Origin: Cladorhizidae sp. MBARI D1340-BT2
Taxonomy: Eukaryota; Porifera; Demospongiae; Poecilosclerida; Cladorhizidae
NCBI GenBank assembly: GCA_028752905.1
Contig: JAQNBH010000002.1
Coordinates: forward strand, 36,424,075-36,488,074
Length of the DNA: 64,000 nucleotides
Reading direction: 5' to 3'
The notes beneath the pieces were generated by a model. That model ran no database searches. It saw nothing but the letters and a program-made list of their open reading frames with translations, and was not told the origin of the DNA. Position 1 is the stretch's first letter. Each line of letters begins with the position of its first letter. Positions 1-14,500 of this stretch are shown here, one piece after another. A program made the position numbers and the translations under genes.

Positions 1-242
1 ATTCCTGCAATCCAAAATGGAGGCATTTAGAAGAGAAGTCATTCCACAGTATAACTTTTGTGGACATCATTTAAGGGATTTGGTCACTGGCCACACTACA
101 TCAGTTTATGTTGCATGTCATTGAGAGAAATGGCCACTTACTATTCATAAAAACTCTTTTTGCCTCAGGCGATTGTGTTATCACACAGAGCAATAAATGC
201 CTTCCATATATGTGTGTGTGTGAACTGCAACGTTGTGGTTCT

Positions 243-2012
243 GTGCACGCGCATTGCTAAGAGACAGGTCAGTGCAACAATAGAACTAATTATACAATAT
301 ACACGCGCTTATTTGCATTGCTAAGAGACAGGTCAGTGCAGCAATAGAACCTAATTATACAAGATGCACATGCTTATTTGCATAGCTAAGATCAGGTCTG
401 TGCAGCAATAGAACCTAATTATACAAGATGCACGCGCTTATTTGCATTGCTAAGAGACAGGTCAGTGCAACAATAGAACCTAATTATACAAGATGCACAT
501 GCTTATTTGCATAGCTAAGATCAGGTCTGTGCAGCAATAGAACCTAATTATACAAGATGCACGCGCTTATTTGCATTGCTAAGAGACAGGTCAGTGCAAC
601 AATAGAACCTAATTATACAAGATGCACGCACTTATTTGCATTGCTAAGAGACAGGTCAGTGCAACAATAGAACCTAATTATACAAGATGCACGCACTTAT
701 TTGCATTGCTAAGAGACAGGTCAGTGCAACAATAGAACCTAATTATACAAGATGCACGCGCTTATTTGCATTGCTAAGAGACAGGTCAGTGCAACAATAG
801 AACCTAATTATACAAGATGCACGCGCTTATTTGCATTGCTAAGAAACAGGTCAGTGCAGCAATAGAACCTAATTATACAAGATGCACGTGCTTATTTGCA
901 TTGCTAAGAGACAGGTCAGTGCAACAATAGAACCTAATTATACAAGATGCACGCACTTATTTGCATTGCTAAGAAACAGGTCAGTGCAGCAATAGAACCT
1001 AATTATACAAGATGCACGCACTTATTTGCATTGCTAAGAGACAGGTCAGTGCAACAATAGAACCTAATTATACAAGATGCACGCGCTTATTTGCATTGCT
1101 AAGAGACAGGTCAGTGCAACAATAGAACCTAATTATACAAGATGCACGCGCTTATTTGCATTGCTAAGAAACAGGTCAGTGCAGCAATAGAACCTAATTA
1201 TACAAGATGCACGCGCTTATTTGCATTGCTAAGAGACAGGTCAGTGCAACAATAGAACCTAATTATACAAGATGCACGCACTTATTTGCATTGCTAAGAG
1301 ACAGGTCAGTGCAACAATAGAACCTAATTATACAAGATGCACGCGCTTATTTGCATTGCTAAGAGACAGGTCAGTGCAACAATAGAACCTAATTATACAA
1401 GATGCACGTGCTTATTTGCATTGCTAAGAGACAGGTCAGTGCAACAATAGAACCTAATTATACAAGATGCACGCACTTATTTGCATTGCTAAGAGACAGG
1501 TCAGTGCAACAATAGAACCTAATTATCCAATGCACACGCTTATTTGCATTGCTAAGAGACAGGTCAGTGCAACAATAGAACCTAATTATACAAGATGCAC
1601 GCGCTTATTGGCATTGCTAAGAGACAGGTCAGTGCAACAATAGAACTAATTATACAAGATGCACGCGCTTATTTGCATTGCTAAGAGACAGGTCAGTGCA
1701 ACAATAGAACCTAATTATACAAGATGCACGCGCTTATTTGCATTGCTAAGAGACAGGTCAGTGCAACAATAGAACCTAATTATACAAGATGCACACGCTT
1801 ATTTGCATTGCTAAGAGACAGGTCAGTGCAACAATAGCTTAATTATACAAGATGCACGCGCTTATTTGCATTGCTAAGAGACAGCAATAGAATCTAATTA
1901 TACAAGATGCATGCACTTATTTGCATTGCTAAGAGACAGCTCTGTGCACCTAATTATACAAGATGCACGCGCTTATTTGCATTGCTAAGAGACAGGTCAG
2001 TGCAGTAATATA
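243..2012. repeat. 65-bp satellite array (about 27 copies)
   Basis: A head-to-tail array with a 65-base period. Each unit contains the landmarks ATTATACAAGATGCAC, CTTATTTGCATTGCTAAG and ACAGGTCAGTGCAACAATAG. Most units differ by only a few substitutions (CGCGC/CGCAC/CGTGC, GAGACAGG/GAAACAGG); the first and last units are shortened. It lies downstream of the last CZIB exon visible in the window, so it is probably inside that gene's final intron. Bases 1-242 before it hold no gene that I can see, only a short GT run near 211-221. Confidence 0.95.
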
Positions 2013-2460
2013 ACTTAATCAGACAGGATGCATGGACTGGTCCACAAGGTTGACAATATCTCTAATAATGCTAGGAGTATGCCAGCAAGGTTTAAGGTTC
2101 AGACACAGAGATGCTAGGTAATGATGGCATGCCACTAACATGCTCCGTGCTGGTCTAAATCGCTTTTAAGATTATTCTTTAAATCAGCTTTTTTGGTTTT
2201 GTTCAGCAGCTCACTAACTAACAGCTTGTTTGTGTGTATGTTAAGGTAGTGTTGCCATGGTGTTGGACCAGAGTCATAGCTACATATCTGATCCCTCGGT
2301 CCGTGCTCAATTGAGATAGAGTTCACCAAGTGTAACCAAAAAGCTGATTGATATAAAGACCAATCTAGCATATGATGTGAGCCGCGAGTAACCGTACAAG
2401 TCTAAACTGGTTATACTAGTACATACACACCTCGTTGCCAGGTAATGTTCCGACACTCAC

Positions 2461-2526
2461 CTTTTCTGAGAGGTTGACATTCTGAAAGGTCGACCTTTTG
2501 TCTTCACCGATGACAGTGAATCCATT
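2461..2526 (-). CDS. CZIB: CZIB exon 7 (last one visible)
   Basis: 22 codons in phase 0, acceptor TTCTTTAG and donor GTGAGTG. It encodes GFTVIGEDK and VNLSEK, matching the GF...INLQEK segment. The following DW-starting C-terminal exon was not found between here and base 1. Confidence 0.88.
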
Positions 2527-5500
2527 CTAAAGAACACAACAGTGAGTGATACAAATCAACAACTATTCAGTTTCCCATAACATTAATGTGTTGTTAACTT
2601 AACTCTTTCACTGTTTCTCTGGTACATTTACGCAGGTTTTTCTCTCTCTTCAATTTCGGCACTATCCCCCCACCCCCCCCACCCCCAGGATAGCAACAAA
2701 CTCCATAGCAACCTTTGATGTATTGATTGTGATTAATCACATCCGAACCACCATTATGAATATCATTAAAGTTGGGACATCACTATTAATTTTTGGTTTT
2801 GTAATCATATTTTGTTGTTATGCTATGCTATTCTAAGTGTAGCTGTTGAATGGATCTACCTAAGGCTCCCCCACCTCTAGACCTCTAGACAAGCTCCTAT
2901 CACTGTTTCTAGCTGCTTCTAGAAGAAGTGGGTGAGGATTCTGAGTCATATATATAAATAATAAAGAGTTCTTAATGCTAAGAATTACTGTAACAGGAGG
3001 CTCAGCACACAATGTGGGGACTGATCCACTCCAGAGACTCACTGGAGGCCATTGTACACTTTAATGCTATGAATTACTGCAACAGGAGGCACAGCACACA
3101 ATGTGGGGACTGATCCACTCCAGAGACTCACTGGAGGCCATTGTACACTTTAATGCTATGAATTACTGCAACAGGAGGCACAGCACACAATGTGGGGACT
3201 GATCCACTCCAGAGACTCACTGGAGGCCATTGGACACTTTAAAAACCATCTGCTAATCCCATACAGAACTCATACAGAACTAAGTCTGTTTACTTTTCAT
3301 TCTTCCCTGCTACTAATAGGCTCTGGAACTCTCTCCCCAATTAAATCAAAGATCAATTTATGCACTATATTCAACACAACTTATCATCACTTTGACTTCA
3401 AACTACTTAACTATAATCAACTTAATATACTCCCCTCCATATGTTAACTTTGCTCTTCATATTAGCCTCTTGGCTATTGAGTATGATCTTTTTATTTCCC
3501 AAAAACCTACCAACTATAATTATACACACCCACTTTTTTCAAACTCAACATAAAAGGAAGTTTCTAACTTGATGTGATTTTATTGGAATTCAAACTCTAC
3601 CTCTACATCTCCAGTCACCTTCAGAGTTCCCGTGCTTCTCCTCTCCATCCTGGACGAGATGAGCTAGCTACCTGGACAGAAACGACAGCTCTGGTAGGAA
3701 CAGCCTCCTCCCCAGGCTGAACCATTCTTTGCATCCCTTACGCATGGACCTCTTCTCCTTCTCCACAGATGGATTCATCATCTTCTGAGAGGCCAAAATC
3801 GCTGTCGTAGCTAACCACACACTGGCAACGGTAAATTTTTATACACCATCGCGATCGGTAAATGGAAAACCAGAGGAGCACTTCCTTACAGTGCTCCAAA
3901 TATGTGCCCAAGATGCTGCTACCATTTCAGCTCCTTCCTTGAGTCGAATAACCTGGACTATCGTAAACTAATATGCCAAGGTTATGATGGAGCAGCCACC
4001 TTTGCCGGAGAATGCAATGGAGTTCAAAAAAGGATGCGAACTCTAGCTGTACATTCCTTTTACATCCACTGTGCCTCCTTAGTTACTCCTTAGTTACTTG
4101 ATTAATTTTTTTATTTTATTATTATTAAATTATTATTATTTATTTTATTATTTTATTTTATTATTATATATTTTTTTATGCTACAGCTATGTACCCTCTG
4201 GGCGCATGCTCACGCAATTACAGATGCCAATTGATTCTAGTTCAGCAAGTAAGAACCTACTGGTAAACCTCAGTGGGTGAGGATGTCGGAGTGTAACTGT
4301 CATTGGAGCAGGATTTCAGGATTTCAGTTTTCCACCAGGTTTGAACAAGCTTGTTGCTAACGTGCCGAAATCAGCAGGCTGAGGTTGCTAACTGCACTCT
4401 GACCAATAGTTGATAACTGGGATGGGTTTCGGTGCAACCAGCACGGCACAACTTGTCACTTTTGTAAGTTTACCTCTTCAAAGAAATATTGGATGGTTTC
4501 GCATTATACTGGTATTACATCATCATCATGAGATCATAAGCAAAGCATTATTAACTTCCTGACCCTATGAACAGGCGAACTATGAACTTGGCTTGTGTAC
4601 ATATAATTTGTGCATGTAAAACATATTTGAGACCAGCATGCAGCTGCTGATGAGAAAAAAACAACCAATAGTCAGTTTACTAAGCTAGTCTATTAAGTTA
4701 GTGTACTAAGTTAGTTTACTAAGTTAGTCTTTAAGTTAGTGTGTTAAGTTAGTTTACTAAGTTAGTTTACTGAGTTAGTTCACTACAAATTACTAAGAAG
4801 ATTGCTTTGACTACAATGTGAATTATACTGGACAAAGTGAGACCATCACCATGGATACGACTCGGACACAAGCACTCCCAAACAAACATTTTTCTTGTAT
4901 ACAAATTCTCAGTTGACATAACGAAATTAAAATGACCTCATAATCAACTTGAAATTTACTCTCTCAAAGTTTCAACTATCTGCTCTATCCCTCACCAGGA
5001 ATTCCTGATGAAGGCTAGAGCATCTACAGCAGTCGAAACATCGAGGGAGTAAATTTCAAGTTGATTGTCGAAAAGGTCCATTGTGTAACTCTTACAGTAT
5101 ACTAGCTTAGGTACACACACTCTGTTGTGGGAGTGCTATCCGCAGATGCAAAGGGGATGTACCAGGAGGCTGTACAAGAACTGAACAGGAACACCACAGA
5201 GTGATGACCAGCTGATCACCTGATGCAGCTGCCACACACACACACACCGTCAGAATCGTATTTATTAATTTTTAGTTGGGAATATTTTTTGATTTCATAC
5301 ATTTTCTGAGAAATGAAAACTCGTGGGTGGTATTCTCAAAATAAAAATTTCCAATAAAATTTCAATTTCCCCCCCAAAATTGCATTAGATCTTATCTGAA
5401 GCTTATAAAAAATAAAAAATAACAACAATAACTCTCCATGTTCTGTGCCCTTGACCTACTCATCAAGTCTGGTTCAAATCTGTTCAGGCATTTGGCCAGG

Positions 5501-8500
5501 TATAAGAGATATGCAGACGTGCAGAAAGACATTTTCAACTTCATCAATATGTATATACAGTACTTATATATATATAGATATGCAATGTATATATATATAT
5601 AGAGAGAGAGAGATGAGCTTACCCTGGGGTCAAAGTCCACCACATCCATCCCTCGACATTCAAATACTACTATGGTCTTGAATGAGCCTCCATCCTCACT
5701 CTAAAACAGCACAAGTCAGTTGATAATAGAGACAAGTCCTCACTCTTAAACCAATTGGTAATAGAGACAAGTCCTCACTCTTAAACAGCACAAGTCAGTT
5801 ACTAATAGAGACAAGTCATCACTCTCAAACTGTATAAGTATAATCAGTATTAAAGACAGGTTCTTACTCTCAAACTGTACAAGTCACTTGGTAATAGAGA
5901 CAAGTCCTCACTCCTAAACAGCACATGTCACTTGGTAATAGAGACAAGTCCTCACCTTAAACAGCACAAGCTACTTGGTAATAGACTCACTTATAACTGA
6001 ATGACCTCTGACCTTTATTTGTGTGTTGTTGTTTTATAGTTACAACTTTTTGTTCACTGATCCTATAATTAGATAGCAAATACAAAAAGCTGCAGTTTGG
6101 CTCAAGCATCAGCTCCATTGAGGTAAGCAAACAGAACCTTCATGTACATACGTATCACTACTCACTTTATGTCTACAAGAGCACAGATAGAGGTCAAGTT
6201 TTAGGTATTTTATATCTCTAAATCAGTCCAATGACATATGCAAGTAAAATAATAACCCTACTTCATCTCAACCCAGTGTGGTGTTGGTCCAGTGAGTGTC
6301 CCCATAGAGCTACTGTCAACCTACTTCAACCTGCCTCCACCCAGTGTGATGTTGGTCCAGTGAGTGTCCCCATAGACCTATTGTCAACTTACTTCAACCT
6401 GTGTGTGATGTTGGTCCAGTGTGTGTCCCTAAGTAGAGCTATTGTCAACCTACCTCAACCCAGTGTGAGGTTGGTCCAGTGTGTGTCCCCATAGAGCTAT
6501 TATCAACCTACTTCAACCTGCCTCAACCCAGTGTGATGTTGGTCCAGTGTGTGTCCCCATAGAGCTCGTCAACCTACTTCAGGCCCGTAGCAAGCAATTT
6601 TGATGTTGTCCGACCAGGAGGTGGGTGTGGCCACATGAGTGGCAGGATGTGGTTACATTTTATTACTGATGATTGCTTATTGCTATTGATTTTGGCTAAA
6701 TAGGACTGATTCTGGCTAGGACACAAGTCCAGTAGTGAGTTTGTGAGTTATTTGAATGCAAGTCCATCATGTTGTTAAATTGTATAGCCTGACAGACTGT
6801 AATAATGATGATTCCACTTCAAATGTCTTCTTTTCGTGCTCCTCATCCAATATGTGTGTGTAAATTCTGTGGTGGTCAAGCAGATATATATCACCTTCAA
6901 AATTGCACAGTTTCGCCAAGCATCTCAAAGATTGCTGTAGAATGATTGATTCTCAAACTTGCATTGTAACCTACACATTATAATATGTACATATTATTTC
7001 ATTGCCCATTTAGAGGCACTGTTAAAAAATAAATAATAATAATATTAATAATAATAATAATAATAATGCTGATTGATATTGATTAAAATTTTGCAAATAT
7101 ATTACACCTGTGATCTGAACTACCTACAAATTCATTTATTAAGATAATCTTGAGATCCAGTGCATCAGTTTTATCCTTATGAACATGAAGAAGCATTAAA
7201 GTAATTCAGGCATTCCTGCTTCACCGTTGCACGAAGATGCGTCTTTACACGCCTTAGGACACTAAAAGACCTTTCAGAAGATGCATTGGTGGCAGGCATG
7301 ACCACAAGGCATTTGACGGAAGACAAAAGTGTCAACTGACCAGAGGAAAGTGAAAGAAAGTAATTCTTGACATCAAAAATGTTGAATTTGTTCATCTCAA
7401 GAGTCTCCTAATGACTTATCTTGGGACTGTAGTGTTGGAAATGCACCAAAGATCTAGTCAGCATTGCTTGTCCTTATTCTTTTTGTCTTGATTCCCATGT
7501 TATAAATATGGCAGTACGCAACATCTTTGGCCTCATCATACAGTACATGAGGAATGGCCATTTCGAGAGCATAAAAGCACGGAAGATTAAATTCTTCTTA
7601 CAAAGGAGTGCTTAGGAAAGTTGAACGAGACTGGTTGGTGGGGAATATCTCCAGCGATCTCTGGTGGACCTCAAGAAGCAGATGGAGCAGCTCCAGGAGT
7701 AGCGATAAGAAGGACAGACTGGATTGACAAAACTACTAAACGTTTCGTGACCATAGCAAACAATTGTTTGATTATCAACTCTATACGCATGCGCATGATT
7801 TGATTTAAGCAGGCTTGAAATCTGAACCTTTAAACTTTTAATTAGCCATAGTTAAAAAAAGTGGTCTGGCCAAAACCGGAGCAGCCGGACCTTTTGCTAC
7901 GGCCCTGTACTTCAACGTGCCTCAACCCAGTGTGATGTTGGTCCAGTGAGTGTCCCCATAGAGCTATTGTCAACCTACTCAACCTGACTCCACCCAGTGT
8001 GGTGTTGGTCAAGTGAGTGTCCCCATAGAACTATTGTCAACCTACTTCAACCTGCCTCAACCCAGTGTGATGTTGGTCCAGTGAGTGTCCCCATAGAGCT
8101 ATTGTCAACTTACTTCAACCTGTGTGTGATGTTGGTCCAGTGTGTGTCCCCAAGTAGAGCTATTGTCAACCTACTTCAACCTGCCTCAACCCAGTGTGAG
8201 GTTGGTCCAGTGTGTGTCCCCATAGAGCTATTATCAACCTACTTCAACCTGCCTCAACCCAGTGTGATGTTGGTCCAGTGTGTGTCCCCATAGAGCGATT
8301 GTCAACCTACTTCAACCTGCCTCAACCCAGTGTGATGTTGGTCCAGTGAATGTCCCCATAGACCTATTGTGAACCTACTTCAACATGCCTCAACCATGTG
8401 TGATGTTGGTCCAGTGTGTGTCCCCAAGTAGAGCTATTGTCAACCTACTTCAACCTGCCTCAACCCAGTGTGATGTTGGTCCAGTGAGGGTCCCCATAGA

Positions 8501-11500
8501 GCTATTGTCAACCTACTTCAACCTGCTGCCTCAACCCAGTGTGATGTTGGTCCAGTGAGTGTCCCCATAGAGCTATTGTCAACCTACTTCAACCTTCCTC
8601 AACCCAGTGTGATGTTGGTCCAGTGAGTGTCCCCATAGAGCTATTGTCAACCTACTTCAACCTGCATCAACCCAGTGTGATGTTGGTCCAGTGAGTGTCC
8701 CCATAGAGCTATTGTCAACCTACTTCAACCTGCCTCAACCATGTGTGATGTTGGTCCAGTGTGTGTCCCCAAGTAGAGCTATCGTCAACCTACTTCAACC
8801 TGCCTCAACCCAGTGTGAGGTTGGTCCAGTGTATGTCCTATTATCAACCTACTTCAACCTTCCTCAACCCAGTGTGATGTTGGTCCAGTGTGTGTCCCCA
8901 TAGAGCTATTGTCAACCTACTTCAACCTGCCTCCACCCAGTGTGGTGTTGGTCCATTGAGTGTCCCCATAGAGCTATTGTCAACCTACTTCAACCTGCCT
9001 CAACCATGTGTGATGTTGGTCCAGTGTGTGTCCCCATAGAGCTATTATCAACCTACTTCAACCTGCCTCAACCCAGTGTGATGTTGGTCCAGTGAGTGTC
9101 CCCATAGAGCTATTGTCAACCCAGTGTGATGTTGGTCTAGTGAATATCCCAATAGAGCTATTGTCCACCTACTTGAACATGCCTCAGCCCAGTGTGATGT
9201 TGGTCCAGTGTGTGTCCCCATAGAGCTATTGTCCACCTACTTCAACCTGCCTCAACCCAGTGTGATGTTGGTCCAGTGTGTGTCCCATAGAGCTAGTGTC
9301 AACCTACTTCAACTTTCCTCCACCAAGTGTGGTGTTGGTCCAGTGAGTGTCCCCATAGAACTATTGTCAACCTACTTCAACCTGCCTCAACCCAGTGTGA
9401 TGTTGGTCCAGTGAGTGTCCCCATAGAGCTATTGTCAACCTACTTCAACCTGCCTCAACCATGTGTGATGTTGGTCCAGTGAGTAGAGCTATTGTCAACC
9501 TACTTCAACCTGCCTCAACCATGTGTGATGTTGGTCCAGTGTGTGTCCCCATAGAGCTATTGTCCACCTACTTCAACCTGCCTCAACCCAGTGTGATGTT
9601 GGTCCAGTGTGTGTCCCATAGAGCTATTGTCAACCTACTTCAACTTTCCTCCACCAAGTGTGGTGTTGGTCCAGTGAGTGTCCCCATAGAACTATTGTCA
9701 ACCTACTTCAACCTGCCTCAACCATGTGTGATGTTGGTCCAGTGAGTAGAGCTATTGTCAACCTACTTCAACCTGCCTCAACCATGTGTGATGTTGGTCC
9801 AGTGTGTGTCCCCATAGAGCTATTATCAACCTGCCTCAACCCAGTGTGATGTTGGTCCAGTGTGTGTCCCCATAGAGCTATTGTCAACCTACTTCAACCT
9901 GCCTCAACCCAGTGTGGTGTTGGTCCAGTGTGTATCCCCATAGAGCTATTGTCAACCTACTTCAACCTGCCTCCACCCAGTGTGGTGTTGGTCCAGTGAG
10001 TGTCCCCATAGAGCTATTGTCAACCTACTTCAACCTGCCTCCACCCAGTGTGATGTTGGTACAGTGTGTGTCCCCATAGAGCTATTGTCAACCTACTTCA
10101 ACCTGCCTCCAGCCAGTGTGATGTTGGTACAATGTGTGTCCCCATAGAGCTATTGTCAACCTACTTCAACCTGCCTCCACCCAGTGTGATGTTGGTACAG
10201 TGTGTGTCCCCATAGAGCTATTGTCAACCTACTTCAACCTGCCTCAACCCAGTGTGATGTTGGTCCAGTGTGTGTCCCCATAGAGCTATTGTCAACCTAC
10301 TTCAACCTGCCTCCATCCAGTGTGATGTTGGTACAGTGTGTGTCCCCATAGAGCTATTGTCAACCTACTTCAAACTGCCTCCACCCAGTGTGATGTTGGT
10401 ACAGTGTGTGTCCCCATAGAGCTATTGTCAACCTACTTCAACCTGCCTCAACCCAGTGTGATGTTGGTCCAGTGTGTGTCACCATAGAGCTATTGTCAAC
10501 CTACTTCAACCTGCCTCAACACAGTGTGATGTTGGTACAGTGTGTGTCCCCATAGAGCTATTGTCAACCTACTTCAACCTGCCTCCACCCAGTGTGATGT
10601 TGGTACAGTGTGTGTCCCCATAGAGCTATCGTCAACCTACTTCAACCTGCCTCAACCCAGTGTGATGTTGGTCCAGTGTGTGTCACCATAGAGCTATTGT
10701 CAACCTACTTCAACCTGCCTCAACCCAGTGTGATGTTGGTCCAGTGTGTGTCACCATAGAGCTATTGTCAACCTACTTCAACCTGCCTCCACCCAGTGTG
10801 GTGTTGGTCCAGTGAGTGTCCCCATAGAGCTATTGTCAACCTACTTCAACCTGCCTCAACCCAGTGTGATGTTGGTCCAGTGTGTGTCCCCATAGAGCTA
10901 TTGTTCACCTACTTCAACCTGCCTCAACCCAGTGTGATGTTGGTCCAGTGAGTGTCCCCATAGAGCTATTGTCCACCTACTTCAACCTGCCTCCACCCAG
11001 TGTGGTGTTGGTCCAGTGAGTGTCCCCATAGAGCTATTGTCAACCTACTTCAACCTGCCTCAACCCAGTGTGATGTTGGTCCAGTGTGTGTCCCCATAGA
11101 GCTATTGTCCACCTACTTCAACCTGCCTCAACCCAGTGTGATGTTGGTCCAGTGAGTGTCCCCATAGAGCTATTGTCCACCTACTTCAACCTGCCTCCAC
11201 CCAGTGTGGTGTTGGTCAAGTGAGTGTCCCCATAGAACTATTGTCAACCTACTTCAACCTGCCTCAACCCAGTGTGATGTTGGTCCAGTGAGTGTCCCCA
11301 TAGAGCTATTGTCAACTTACTTCAACCTGTGTGTGATGTTGGTCCAGTGTGTGTCCCCAAGTAGAGCTATTGTCAACCTACTTCAACCTGCCTCAACCCA
11401 GTGTGAGGTTGGTCCAGTGTGTGTCCCCATAGAGCTATTATCAACCTACTTCAACCTGCCTCAACCCAGTGTGATGTTGGTCCAGTGTGTGTCCCCATAG

Positions 11501-14500
11501 AGCGATTGTCAACCTACTTCAACCTGCCTCAACCCAGTGTGATGTTGGTCCAGTGAATGTCCCCATAGACCTATTGTGAACCTACTTCAACATGCCTCAA
11601 CCATGTGTGATGTTGGTCCAGTGTGTGTCCCCAAGTAGAGCTATTGTCAACCTACTTCAACCTGCCTCAACCCAGTGTGATGTTGGTCCAGTGAGGGTCC
11701 CCATAGAGCTATTGTCAACCTACTTCAACCTGCCTCAACCCAGTGTGATGTTGGTCCAGTGAGTGTCCCCATAGAGCTATTGTCAACCTACTTCAACCTT
11801 CCTCAACCCAGTGTGATGTTGGTCCAGTGAGTGTCCCCATAGAGCTATTGTCAACCTACTTCAACCTGCATCAACCCAGTGTGATGTTGGTCCAGTGAGT
11901 GTCCCCATAGAGCTATTGTCAACCTACTTCAACCTGCCTCAACCATGTGTGATGTTGGTCCAGTGTGTGTCCCCAAGTAGAGCTATCGTCAACCTACTTC
12001 AACCTGCCTCAACCCAGTGTGAGGTTGGTCCAGTGTATGTCCTATTATCAACCTACTTCAACCTTCCTCAACCCAGTGTGATGTTGGTCCAGTGTGTGTC
12101 CCCATAGAGCTATTGTCAACCTACTTCAACCTGCCTCCACCCAGTGTGGTGTTGGTCCATTGAGTGTCCCCATAGAGCTATTGTCAACCTACTTCAACCT
12201 GCCTCAACCATGTGTGATGTTGGTCCAGTGTGTGTCCCCATAGAGCTATTATCAACCTACTTCAACCTGCCTCAACCCAGTGTGATGTTGGTCCAGTGAG
12301 TGTCCCCATAGAGCTATTGTCAACCCAGTGTGATGTTGGTCTAGTGAATATCCCAATAGAGCTATTGTCCACCTACTTGAACATGCCTCAGCCCAGTGTG
12401 ATGTTGGTCCAGTGTGTGTCCCCATAGAGCTATTGTCCACCTACTTCAACCTGCCTCAACCCAGTGTGATGTTGGTCCAGTGTGTGTCCCATAGAGCTAG
12501 TGTCAACCTACTTCAACTTTCCTCCACCAAGTGTGGTGTTGGTCCAGTGAGTGTCCCCATAGAACTATTGTCAACCTACTTCAACCTGCCTCAACCCAGT
12601 GTGATGTTGGTCCAGTGAGTGTCCCCATAGAGCTATTGTCAACCTACTTCAACCTGCCTCAACCATGTGTGATGTTGGTCCAGTGAGTAGAGCTATTGTC
12701 AACCTACTTCAACCTGCCTCAACCATGTGTGATGTTGGTCCAGTGTGTGTCCCCATAGAGCTATTATCAACCTGCCTCAACCCAGTGTGATGTTGGTCCA
12801 GTGTGTGTCCCCATAGAGCTATTGTCAACCTACTTCAACCTGCCTCAACCCAGTGTGGTGTTGGTCCAGTGTGTATCCCCATAGAGCTATTGTCAACCTA
12901 CTTCAACCTGCCTCCACCCAGTGTGGTGTTGGTCCAGTGAGTGTCCCCATAGAGCTATTGTCAACCTACTTCAACCTGCCTCCACCCAGTGTGGTGTTGG
13001 TACAGTGTGTGTCCCCAGAGCTATTGTCAACCTACTTCAACCTGCCTCCACCCAGTGTGATGTTGGTACAGTGTGTGTCCCCATAGAGCTATTGTCAACC
13101 TACTTCAACCTGCCTCCACCCAGTGTGATGTTGGTACAGTGTGTGTCCCCATAGAGCTATTGTCAACCTACTTCAACCTGCCTCAACCCAGTGTGATGTT
13201 GGTCCAGTGTGTGTCCCCATAGAGCTATTGTCAACCTACTTCAACCTGCCTCAACCCAGTGTGGTGTTGGTCCAGTGTGTATCCCCATAGAGCTAGTGTC
13301 AACCTACTTCAACCTGCCTCCACCCAGTGTGGTGTTGGTCCAGTAAGTGTCCCCATAGAGCTATTGTCAACCTACTTCAACCTGCCTCCACCCAGTGTGA
13401 TGTTGGTACAGTGTGTGTCCCCATAGAGCTATTGTCAACCTACTTCAACCTGCCTCCACCCAGTGTGATGTTGGTACAGTGTGTGTCCCCATAGAGCTAT
13501 TGTCAACCTACTTCAACCTGCCTCCACCCAGTGTGATGTTGGTACAGTGTGTGTCCCCATAGAGCTATTGTCAACCTACTTCAACCTGCCTCAACCCAGT
13601 GTGATGTTGGTCCAGTGTGTGTCCCCATAGAGCTATTGTCAACCTACTTCAACCTGCCTCCATCCAGTGTGATGTTGGTACAGTATGTGTCCCCATAGAG
13701 CTATTGTCAACCTACTTCAAACTGCCTCCACCCAGTGTGATGTTGGTACAGTGTGTGTCCCCATAGAGCTATTGTCAACCTACTTCAACCTGCCTCAACC
13801 CAGTGTGATGTTGGTCCAGTGTGTGTCACCATAGAGCTATTGTCAACCTACTTCAACCTGCCTCAACCCAGTGTGATGTTGGTACAGTGTGTGTCCCCAT
13901 AGAGCTATTGTCAACCTACTTCAACCTGCCTCCACCCAGTGTGATGTTGGTACAGTGTGTGTCCCCATAGAGCTATCGTCAACCTACTTCAACCTGCCTC
14001 AACCCAGTGTGATGTTGGTCCAGTGTGTGTCACCATAGAGCTATTGTCAACCTACTTCAACCTGCCTCAACCCAGTGTGATGTTGGTCCAGTGTGTGTCA
14101 CCATAGAGCTATTGTCAACCTACTTCAACCTGCCTCCACCCAGTGTGGTGTTGGTCCAGTGAGTGTCCCCATAGAGCTATTGTCAACCTACTTCAACCTG
14201 CCTCAACCCAGTGTGATGTTGGTCCAGTGTGTGTCCCCATAGAGCTATTGTCCACCTACTTCAACCTGCCTCAACCCAGTGTGATGTTGGTCCAGTGAGT
14301 GTCCCCATAGAGCTATTGTCCACCTACTTCAACCTGCCTCCACCCAGTGTGGTGTTGGTCCAGTGAGTGTCCCCATAGAGCTATTGTCAACCTACTTCAA
14401 CCTGCCTCAACCCAGTGTGATGTTGGTCCAGTGTGTGTCCCCATAGAGCTATTGTCCACCTACTTCAACCTGCCTCAACCCAGTGTGATGTTGGTCCAGT

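Noticed and set aside
243..2012. CRISPR-like regular repeat
   Set aside because: The 65-bp units are tandem with no unique spacers, and the genome is eukaryotic.
5392..5649. 85-codon minus-strand ORF starting MDVVDFDPR
   Set aside because: Only its start is CZIB exon 6; the remainder is intron microsatellite.
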